A stretch of 10,954 nucleotides of DNA, taken from Colimorpha sp045639845 (GTDB lineage: Bacteria > Bacteroidota > Bacteroidia > Bacteroidales > P3). The notes beneath the pieces were generated by a model. It searched no databases, was not told the origin of the DNA, and was given only the letters and a program-made list of their open reading frames with translations. Of this stretch, positions 5,357-10,954 are shown piece by piece. Each line of letters starts with the position of its first letter. Position 1 is the stretch's first letter. The stretch spans positions 1-10,954 of the forward strand of contig JAZUDW010000047.1 of NCBI GenBank assembly GCA_045639845.1, given 5' to 3'. The translations under genes and the position numbers were made by a program.

Positions 5357-8335
5357 ATGAAATTCATCAAACTGGAGATACTGAATCTAGCATCACTCGA
5401 CCGACAAGGTGGCGAGACTATCAACTTCGAAGAAGGAGCATTGGGCGATAGCACAATCTTCAGCATCGTTGGCGCTACAGGTAGTGGCAAATCTACTATA
5501 CTTGACGCCATCTGCCTGGCCCTCTACAATCGTGCCCCACGCTATCCGCGGAAAAAAGGTGATAGAAACCAGAACATCGAGATATTCGGCGAACCAGAAG
5601 AGGGCGAAAGGAATCGTCTGGCACCTACCGACTCGCGCAACATTCTCACCCGTGGTAAGAAAGAAGGTTATAGTAAACTGACCTTCCTGGCCAACAATGG
5701 TGATGTTTATCGTGCAGAATGGTCGGTTCGCAAACTTACAAGGAACTACGAAAATGCACACACCTCTTTATATAAGATAACCCAGAAAGGCGATAGTCGG
5801 ACCGAAGAGCAGGCCGACTGGGACAAGTTGCCTCAGATCATTGGTCTTGACTATGAGCAGTTTTTGCGCACGGTGCTCATCGCACAGGGGTCATTTGCCA
5901 ATTTCTTGACAGCAAAGGAAAACGATCGCTATGAGTTGTTGGAGAAACTGATTGGTTGCGAGGAGTTGTACGTTAATATTGCCACCAAGATAAAGCAGAA
6001 GAAGGACGACGCCGTCAAGACATACGACCAGATTGCTGCCAACTTCTCGGCTCAGGAAAAAGACATTATACCGGAGGAAGAACTAGGTACTGTCAAGAAA
6101 CGTATCGATGAACTAGAAGAGTTTGAGAAAAAGGCGAAAGACGAGTTGATGAAAGTAACGGAAGCCATTGCTTGGTACACCACCAACGAAAAGCACTTGA
6201 AAAACCTCAAGGAATATCAATCCAACTTCAATGAAGCAAAGCAGCAACAAGAAGCCCAACGTGAGCAAACAGAGCGTCTGGCTCTGCACGATGCCACTCT
6301 GACGGCCACAAGTTTGTACAAAGAGATGAAGACAGCAGAGGCGAACATCGCGGAACATGAGAAGACATTAAATCAATTGGGCGAAAGCATTGCGAAGTAT
6401 GAGCAGGATCTGAAGCAGGAAGTAGAAGTGAATCTCGACAAACTTAAGAATAATGCACAGAAGGCTACCGAAGAAATGGAACAACAGAAACCCCTCATCA
6501 ACAAAGCCCGTGAAATAAAGGTTGAGTTGGAGGGATTGAAGAAGGTGCTGAAAGAGAAGTCTGTTGCCAAAGATGATGCAAAGAAAGCCAAGGACAAAAC
6601 TGACAAAGAGGTGTCGGACAATACAGCGGCAATAGAAAAGGCAACGGTTGAGGCGAAGAAAGCAGTTGAGGCGAAGGATAGATTGCTTGAAACTATCGAA
6701 GCAGAGAGAGCTAAAAAGATAGCGTCTTTGGCAGAGATTGAGAAAAAGATAACAGAAGAGTCGGCAAAGATTGCGAATACAGACATAAAACAGCTAAATG
6801 ATGACGTAGAAGCTCTGTTGCGCACCCACACACTGATGACCAGCGAGAATTGGGAGGAGCATCGTGCCCATCTGACAGAGGGCAAACCTTGTCCGTTGTG
6901 TGGTGGTACACACCACCCTTACGCCAATCAGAATGTGCTGACGCAGGTGGAGACCGAACTTGGTCTCAGACTGGAAGAGAAACGAAAGCAGCAGAAGGAC
7001 TACAACATAACGAAGCAACTCATTGACCAGTTGAACGCAAAAAAGGATGATGCCAATAAAGCTATCAATGCCTATGCCAAGGAGGCACAGAAGAAAATAG
7101 AAAAGGTCGACAATCAGGTGTCAGAGACCAATACCCTGTTGGAGACAGAGAAAGGAAAAACTGCCAACCTCTTGGCCCAGCAAAAGGAAAAGACAATAGC
7201 TCTCGATAATGCAGAGGCTGTACTGAGCAAGGCTGCCGAGGAGGTAGCCCAAAAGACAGAGGCCTTGAAGCAGAAAATTGGTGACAAGGATCCTGATACC
7301 TACGAGCAGACACTCACAGATGCCAAGAACAAGGCTGACAATGCTGTGAACGACAAAGAAAAGGCCATAGGCAAAATGCGTGAGCAACTCAGCGAGGTGA
7401 AGGGTAAGAAAGCGACTAACACGAAGCAGGTGGAAATGGAATCTGCAACTCGCAAGGGTAAGCAGAAGGAGCTGAATTCATGGTTGACCACCTATAATAC
7501 CAACAATCCTAAACAACTGACAGAGGAGGACATCGCCCTGCTCTACTCTTCAACAGACGATTGGGAAGTCATACGCAATCGCCAGAAGCAGATATTCGAA
7601 GCTTATACCTCAGCTGACACTACCCTCACAAACGAGAAGAAGGCGTATGAGGAACACCAAAAGAACAAACCCGATCAGGAGAAGGAAGCATTGCTTGCAC
7701 GTAAGACAGAACTGGACGGGATGTCAAACACCGAACTAGTAGATACCAAGGCTCGCCTGCAACGTCATGAGATGGCAAAACAGCAGATGGGCACAATGTT
7801 CGATCAGAAGCAGGAGGCGGAGCAACTGAAAACCGAATGGGAGCAGATAGCAAATGCCATAGGTGGTGAAGGCAAAACGCTTCGCATGATAGCACAGTGC
7901 TACACCCTACGTTTTCTCATAGAGCATGCCAATGTAGAGATTCGTAAGTTCAACAGCCGCTACGAGTTGCAGCAGGTAAAGAATTCACTCGGCATACGCG
8001 TGATAGACCATGATCGTGCCGATGATGTCCGCGATACCACTTCACTCTCCGGTGGTGAGACATTCATCGTATCACTCGGCCTGGCTCTTGGACTCTCTGC
8101 CCTATCCTCTCGCAACATCAGTTTCGAAAACCTGTTCATTGACGAAGGTTTCGGTACTCTAGACCCCGATACGCTCGCCACTGTCATCGATTCGCTGGCA
8201 ATGCTGCAGTCATCGCAAGGCAAGAAAGTAGGTGTCATCAGTCATACTGATACGATGAGCGAACGTATCACCACCCAAATACGTATCATCAAAAACGGGA
8301 ACTCAGGTAGCAGTCATATTGAAATTTACCCTTAA
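5357..8335 (+). CDS. sbcC: SbcCD ATPase subunit C (Rad50-family SMC-like protein)
   Basis: This is the ATPase and DNA-tethering subunit that partners SbcD. The Walker A motif GATGSGKS lies at 39-46, and a Q-loop region with AQGSF lies near 176-180. Two long coiled-coil arms, rich in K, E, A and Q, span about 210-500 and 520-850. The zinc hook C-P-L-C is at 512-515 at their tip; two proteins join there through a shared zinc. The ABC signature LSGGE is at 897-901, and Walker B LFIDEGFGTLD carries D929-E930. A C-terminal switch histidine is seen in GVISHTD. The length (992) is near that of E. coli SbcC (1048), and every catalytic element is intact. The gene starts two bases after the sbcD stop and converges on lpxK. 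No strong terminator follows. The 103-bp gap to lpxK contains a weak GTGATCA hairpin. Long antisense frames here reflect the repetitive coiled-coil codons. Confidence 0.97.
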   Translation: MKFIKLEILNLASLDRQGGETINFEEGALGDSTIFSIVGATGSGKSTILDAICLALYNRAPRYPRKKGDRNQNIEIFGEPEEGERNRLAPTDSRNILTRGKKEGYSKLTFLANNGDVYRAEWSVRKLTRNYENAHTSLYKITQKGDSRTEEQADWDKLPQIIGLDYEQFLRTVLIAQGSFANFLTAKENDRYELLEKLIGCEELYVNIATKIKQKKDDAVKTYDQIAANFSAQEKDIIPEEELGTVKKRIDELEEFEKKAKDELMKVTEAIAWYTTNEKHLKNLKEYQSNFNEAKQQQEAQREQTERLALHDATLTATSLYKEMKTAEANIAEHEKTLNQLGESIAKYEQDLKQEVEVNLDKLKNNAQKATEEMEQQKPLINKAREIKVELEGLKKVLKEKSVAKDDAKKAKDKTDKEVSDNTAAIEKATVEAKKAVEAKDRLLETIEAERAKKIASLAEIEKKITEESAKIANTDIKQLNDDVEALLRTHTLMTSENWEEHRAHLTEGKPCPLCGGTHHPYANQNVLTQVETELGLRLEEKRKQQKDYNITKQLIDQLNAKKDDANKAINAYAKEAQKKIEKVDNQVSETNTLLETEKGKTANLLAQQKEKTIALDNAEAVLSKAAEEVAQKTEALKQKIGDKDPDTYEQTLTDAKNKADNAVNDKEKAIGKMREQLSEVKGKKATNTKQVEMESATRKGKQKELNSWLTTYNTNNPKQLTEEDIALLYSSTDDWEVIRNRQKQIFEAYTSADTTLTNEKKAYEEHQKNKPDQEKEALLARKTELDGMSNTELVDTKARLQRHEMAKQQMGTMFDQKQEAEQLKTEWEQIANAIGGEGKTLRMIAQCYTLRFLIEHANVEIRKFNSRYELQQVKNSLGIRVIDHDRADDVRDTTSLSGGETFIVSLGLALGLSALSSRNISFENLFIDEGFGTLDPDTLATVIDSLAMLQSSQGKKVGVISHTDTMSERITTQIRIIKNGNSGSSHIEIYP

Positions 8336-8393
8336 AAAAAAGAAATGATTATCCGCAGGTGGGTGGTTGCTTGGTACTATAATGATGGGTGAT

Positions 8394-8428
8394 GAGTGAT
8401 TATTTGGTGATCAGTGAAGAGTGATCAC
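8394..8428. repeat. Partial copy of the GTGATCA palindromic element, possible weak terminator
   Basis: Positions 8394-8427 match 10458-10491 with one mismatch in 34. GTGATCA (8407-8413) can pair with TGATCAC (8422-8428) around an 8-base loop, and TTTATT follows on the plus strand. It lies between the convergent sbcC and lpxK genes and could act as a weak bidirectional terminator. Only the left half of the fuller elements at 10361 and 10465 is present. Its right end merges with the segment shared with 216-237. Confidence 0.7.
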
Positions 8429-8444
8429 TTTATTCAAATCAACA
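8423..8444. repeat. 22-bp segment identical to 216-237, overlapping the lpxK stop
   Basis: It is identical to 216-237. The lpxK stop codon (complement of TCA at 8439-8441) lies inside it, and the preceding codon also falls in the repeat. The final residues of LpxK (about MSC) are therefore coded partly by repeat sequence, while weaker similarity runs on to the ATATG at 8452-8456. Confidence 0.75.
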
Positions 8445-9509
8445 GCTCATCATATGTAGGATCGTGGTGTCGAATAAGTGTTGTCCATCGTCGAGGAACA
8501 CAACCGAGATAGGAAGCACATAGACAGGCATCTTAGCCATACGGCCAAACAAAGGTGAATCGACCAATCGAGAAGCATCCTTCTCTGTTAACACTATTAT
8601 TTTGTGCTCCTCATGAATATCTGCGAAGGCCGATTCTATCGACTCAATATCCTTGATAGTGAAATCATGATGGTCGGAAAATTGCAGTTGGGACACCGAA
8701 GCAAAGGATTTCAAATAATCCACCATGGGCTGAGGGTGAGCAATACCCGAAACAACCAAAATATGAGCCGCACGATCCAATATAGCCTCATCCACCGCGG
8801 AACTATCGGCCAACAAATATGGATTAGCATATTGAATAGTGGAGAAAAACACCTGCTGGCAGGGTTCCAATCTCAACCGACAGGCCATCTGCTGCTTTTC
8901 ATCCATCGATATCGACGAAGGGCATTTGGTAACCACAACTATATCGGCACGTTTTCGGCCAATTCTAAACTCCCTGAGATTACCAAAGGGCAATATAGCG
9001 TCATAGTAGTAGGGACTACCATATTCGGTGAGCAAGATATTGACAGTAGGCTTTATATGGCGATGTTGGAACACATCGTCGAGCAGTACTACCGAAGGTT
9101 TCTGATTCGTCTCCATCATCTGTCGTATGCCCTCCACTCTGCGTTCGCACACACAGACATCGACATAGGGATATTTACGAGCTATCATGGCAGGTTCATC
9201 GCCCAGAAGATCAGCACTGCAAGAGCCATCGTTTCGGACGAAGCCTTTTGTTTTGCGCTTATAGCCACGACTCAATAAAGCCACCTTGGCGAAAGGGGAC
9301 AGCATACGAATCAAGTATTCGACCATTGGTGTCTTACCCGTCCCCCCCATCGATAGATTGCCTACCCCGATAGTGAATACTTGAGTGGTCACCTGCTTTT
9401 TCAATCCCCAACGGAAGAGTGCATTGCGAACACATACCCCCACAGCATACCACATCGTGAATGGGAAGAGACACCACGCTGCTATTTTTCGTATCACCAA
9501 GAGATTCAT
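8439..9509 (-). CDS. lpxK: Tetraacyldisaccharide 4'-kinase (lipid A biosynthesis)
   Basis: LpxK transfers the gamma-phosphate of ATP to the 4' position of the tetraacyldisaccharide-1-phosphate, giving lipid IVA. It works at the cytoplasmic face of the inner membrane. Residues 1-30 form an amphipathic, aromatic-rich membrane-associated helix. GVGNLSMGGTGKTP (48-61) is the LpxK form of the P-loop. SRGYKRKTKGF and GDEPAMIARKYP follow, then DDVFQHRHIKP, which carries the catalytic Asp region. The second half has VVVTKCP, SGIAHPQP, DHHDFT and TEKDASRL, all typical of the family. Length (356) is normal for Bacteroidetes. The ATG at 9507-9509 (complement) gives the expected N-terminal helix. A TATTTTTGC box on the minus strand at 9636-9643 gives a leader of about 120 bases with a long inverted repeat. 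It converges with sbcC and diverges from the lipoprotein gene at 9760. A 224-residue antisense frame over it is a shadow. Confidence 0.97.
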   Translation of the reverse strand: MNLLVIRKIAAWCLFPFTMWYAVGVCVRNALFRWGLKKQVTTQVFTIGVGNLSMGGTGKTPMVEYLIRMLSPFAKVALLSRGYKRKTKGFVRNDGSCSADLLGDEPAMIARKYPYVDVCVCERRVEGIRQMMETNQKPSVVLLDDVFQHRHIKPTVNILLTEYGSPYYYDAILPFGNLREFRIGRKRADIVVVTKCPSSISMDEKQQMACRLRLEPCQQVFFSTIQYANPYLLADSSAVDEAILDRAAHILVVSGIAHPQPMVDYLKSFASVSQLQFSDHHDFTIKDIESIESAFADIHEEHKIIVLTEKDASRLVDSPLFGRMAKMPVYVLPISVVFLDDGQHLFDTTILHMMSC

Positions 9510-9533
9510 TCCAAATTAGGTCGCTGTTTATTT

Positions 9534-9608
9534 GTTGAATCGTTTATTTGTTGAGTTGATTTTTGCAGACTCCCTCAAATTTACAAATCAACAAATCAAC
9601 AATTCAAC
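9534..9608. repeat. Inverted repeat in the lpxK leader, TTGATTT/GACTCC copy 2
   Basis: Arms 9534-9554 and 9588-9608 are complementary at 19 of 21 positions around a 33-base loop. The loop holds GACTCCCTCAAAT, related to 154-166. It lies between the minus-strand promoter-like box at 9636-9643 and the lpxK start, so it would be transcribed into the leader. It may be a dispersed element, a leader hairpin affecting lpxK expression, or both. Confidence 0.75.
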
Positions 9609-9635
9609 TTGTTACTATGTCTGAGTTTTGGAATG

Positions 9636-9643
9636 CAAAAATA
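9636..9643 (-). promoter_or_regulatory. Probable lpxK promoter (-7 box)
   Basis: Read on the minus strand it is TATTTTTG followed by CATTCC, a match to TAnnTTTG. Transcription would begin near 9628. A clear -33 TTG is not seen. GAATGCAAAAATAC (9631-9644) is an exact inverted copy of 9706-9719, so the two divergent boxes are mirror images about 75 bases apart. Confidence 0.6.
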
Positions 9644-9706
9644 CTATTTTTTTTACATTTATAAGAAAAAAGTCACCGTCAAAAGTGCCACTACGGATTT
9701 TTTTTG

Positions 9707-9714
9707 TATTTTTG
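9707..9714 (+). promoter_or_regulatory. Probable promoter of the small lipoprotein gene (-7 box)
   Basis: TATTTTTG followed by CATTCT matches TAnnTTTG. The expected start near 9721 gives a leader of about 39 bases that is almost all A and T. Such a leader is typical of well-expressed Bacteroidetes genes. No good -33 TTG is seen. It mirrors the minus-strand box at 9636-9643. Confidence 0.65.
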
Positions 9715-9759
9715 CATTCTAAACAAAAAATAATTTTTAACTATTAAAAACATAATCAC

Positions 9760-10302
9760 ATGAAGAAAATCAAAGTATTAGCTGCCGCTTTTGCTACCGT
9801 TCTCGCAATGAGCTTTACCAGCTGCAACAAAGACAAAGACATCGATTTCGTTTCTTTCAACCTTACCCCTCAGACCCCTTACATTGCCACCAACGTTGAC
9901 AACGCATCTGCCAATGCTGCTTATTACCCTTCGTTCACTCTCGGTATTCAAAACGATACTTTGATGGCCATCGATGCAATCAGCGCATGCCGTGAAGAGT
10001 TCCTGGCTATGTTCCCCAGCACTTCTCAGTTTATCTGCAACGACTCTATCCTCGATTGTGGCAAAGCTAAATATCTTGCCGACATCAAAGAGATCCCCAC
10101 CACTGGCTACAGCAAATATGTTGCCGCAGAAGAAGGCCACGGCTACATTCTGAAAGTCACTGGCGCTGCCAACCTCAACTCCTACAACAATCCTCAAGTA
10201 AAAGACCCCGAGCCCATGTATGTTCGTTTCGTGGTTAAAGAGGCTATAGAAGGTGGTTATGAGATTGCCATCCAGTATCCCTTCGTAATCGTTGAAGAAT
10301 AA
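9760..10302 (+). CDS. Small lipoprotein of unknown function (180 aa)
   Basis: The N-terminus MKKIKVLAAAFATVLAM is a signal peptide, followed by FTSC with the likely lipidated Cys at 22. The next residues are charged (NKDKDID), which in Bacteroidetes can favour export to the outer surface. The mature part (about 158 residues) looks mainly beta: alternating strands such as YIATNVDN, YVRFVVKEA and YEIAIQYPFVIVEE. Three further cysteines lie at 77, 93 and 100. I do not recognise a family. It has its own promoter-like box, a short A/T-rich leader and a strong terminator 23 bases after its stop, so it is a single-gene transcript. Codon use is biased toward C-ending codons (AAC, TTC, ATC, CTC), unlike the more mixed use in the gene at 2896. 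With the leader this suggests high expression, which is inference. It diverges from lpxK. Confidence 0.9.
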   Translation: MKKIKVLAAAFATVLAMSFTSCNKDKDIDFVSFNLTPQTPYIATNVDNASANAAYYPSFTLGIQNDTLMAIDAISACREEFLAMFPSTSQFICNDSILDCGKAKYLADIKEIPTTGYSKYVAAEEGHGYILKVTGAANLNSYNNPQVKDPEPMYVRFVVKEAIEGGYEIAIQYPFVIVEE

Positions 10303-10324
10303 TTACCAAACGACACAAAAACAC

Positions 10325-10365
10325 AGGGGTGCTACTCTTCGAGAGCACCCCTCTTCTTTTTATTT
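10325..10365 (+). terminator. Strong intrinsic terminator
   Basis: AGGGGTGCT (10325-10333) pairs perfectly with AGCACCCCT (10344-10352). CTC (10335-10337) and GAG (10341-10343) extend the stem past one bulged A, closing on the loop TTC. The run CTTCTTTTTATTT follows. It ends the transcript of the lipoprotein gene at 9760. The last bases of the T-rich tail merge into the palindromic element that starts at 10361. Confidence 0.92.
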
Positions 10366-10441
10366 GGTGATCAATGAAGAGTGAATAGTGAACAGACAAT
10401 ACTACCCAGCAGGTACATCTGTCTGATCATTGTTCACTGAT
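10361..10441. repeat. GTGATCA palindromic element, copy A
   Basis: It aligns with copy B (10465-10545): 41 bases with 4 mismatches in the left half and roughly three quarters identity in the right half. GGTGATCA (10366-10373) faces TGATTACC (10445-10452), and AGACA (10394-10398) faces TGTCT (10420-10424). It can thus form a long imperfect hairpin. It directly follows the terminator. No coding frame fits. Confidence 0.85.
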
Positions 10442-10464
10442 TTCTGATTACCAAAGAGAGTGAT

Positions 10465-10545
10465 TATTTGGTGATCAGTGATGAGTGATCAGTGAACAGA
10501 CAATATCACACAGCAAATACAGTTGTCTGATCATAGATTACTGAT
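10465..10545. repeat. GTGATCA palindromic element, copy B
   Basis: This copy starts 104 bases after copy A. GTGATCAGTGA (10471-10481) is complementary to TTACTGATCAC (10538-10548) at 10 of 11 positions. AGACAA (10498-10503) pairs with TTGTCT (10523-10528). Its left third, with the 7 bases before it, is nearly identical to 8394-8427. The remaining 99 bases before the next gene contain TTCATCATCACA (10599-10610), also seen in slightly varied form at 897 and 4020, but no recognisable promoter. Confidence 0.85.
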
Positions 10546-10644
10546 CACATAAAGAAAACAAACAGCGCCCAAAGGGAGCCCGAAGGCAACCAGAGCTCTT
10601 CATCATCACAATAATCGAAACGTTTTCAATCAACCTTTTTATTC

Positions 10645-10954
10645 ATGAAAAGATTAATGTTCGCGGTCTTGACCCTTGCCACAATCCTTCCCTTTTCGAT
10701 GCAAGGGCAAGAACATCAGAAAAGTTACAAAGATATGAAATCACTCGTAGTTTATTTCTCCGCCACTGGCAACACCCGTCAAGCAGCCCTCATGGTTGCA
10801 CAAGTGACCCAAGCAGATGTTTTTGAAATAAAACCCACACAGCCCTATACCGCCGCCGACCTCGACTGGACAAACAAGCAAAGCCGTTCGTCGATAGAGA
10901 TGAACAACAAGCAATCACGTCCTGCAATAGCCAACAATGTTGAAAACATTGGCG
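10645..10954 (+). CDS. Exported flavodoxin-like protein, 3' end beyond the window
   Basis: The frame opens at ATG 10645 and is still open at the window end (103 codons). Residues 1-22 (MKRLMFAVLTLATILPFSMQ and on) look like a Sec signal peptide with no lipobox, so the protein would be periplasmic. From residue 31 the sequence MKSLVVYFSATGNTRQAA is the first beta strand and FMN phosphate-binding loop of flavodoxins (S39-A-T-G-N-T-R45). VAQVTQADVFEI, a PYTAADLDW segment and SRSSIEMNNK follow, as in the flavodoxin-like family common in Bacteroidetes (Flavodoxin_4 type). Such proteins carry electrons on bound FMN. An internal ATG at 10735 would give a cytoplasmic version without the signal peptide, but the upstream ATG is favoured because the leader is a coherent export signal. 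No TAnnTTTG box is seen before it; it is separated from the upstream gene by a terminator and the palindromic repeats. Confidence 0.88.
   Translation, partial: MKRLMFAVLTLATILPFSMQGQEHQKSYKDMKSLVVYFSATGNTRQAALMVAQVTQADVFEIKPTQPYTAADLDWTNKQSRSSIEMNNKQSRPAIANNVENIG

Noticed and set aside
6373..6885. Minus-strand frame of 170 codons, and other antisense frames inside sbcC
   Set aside because: They mirror the K/E/A-rich coiled-coil codons of sbcC, giving serine/phenylalanine-rich nonsense.
8604..9278. Plus-strand frame of 224 codons
   Set aside because: It is fully antisense to lpxK, whose family motifs are unmistakable, and its product has no domain character.
9778..10197. Minus-strand frame of 139 codons
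   Set aside because: It is antisense to the small lipoprotein gene, which has a signal peptide, promoter-like box and terminator.

Overview
The window reads as a piece of a Bacteroidales chromosome, most likely Prevotellaceae or a close relative. Several things point that way. Promoter-like TAnnTTTGC boxes are present at three places. Shine-Dalgarno sequences are almost absent and the leaders are A/T-rich. There is a BspA-type leucine-rich-repeat protein, two lipoproteins with Bacteroidetes-style signal peptides, an LpxK of the Gram-negative lipid A pathway, and a flavodoxin-like protein with an export signal. The genus call is an inference from style, not a database match. No plasmid, phage, transposase, rRNA, tRNA or CRISPR is seen.

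Layout, left to right. Positions 1-128 are a tandem array of a 27-bp unit cut by the window edge. Two small orphan genes follow (247-474 and 509-679, the second only 56 codons). A 611-bp gap (680-1290) holds a palindromic repeat element, a clear promoter-like box and a long leader or possible small RNA region. Next come a 504-residue LRR protein (1291-2805) and a 272-residue lipoprotein (2896-3714). The 371-bp gap after these carries a second 27-bp array. The sbcD-sbcC pair (4086-8335) is a tight two-gene operon for the SbcCD/Mre11-Rad50 nuclease. It converges on lpxK (minus strand, 8439-9509). lpxK and a small lipoprotein gene (9760-10302) diverge from a shared control region with two near-mirror promoter boxes. 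The lipoprotein gene ends at a strong intrinsic terminator, followed by two copies of a palindromic intergenic element. The window ends inside an exported flavodoxin-like gene (10645 onward).

Functionally this is mostly ordinary core genome: DNA-end and hairpin processing (SbcCD), lipid A phosphorylation (LpxK), envelope lipoproteins and a flavodoxin. The unusual part is between the genes. At least three dispersed repeat families recur within 11 kb. One is a 27-bp unit found at three loci, each time with the same period and related edge sequences, but with array-specific variants. The second is a GTGATCA-rich palindromic element seen at 8394, 10361 and 10465. The third is a TTGATTT...GACTCC...TCAAAT element seen at 142 and 9555. 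A 22-bp identical segment also links the region before the first gene to the 3' end of lpxK. Those repeats are the best candidates for something undescribed; no new protein system is evident.
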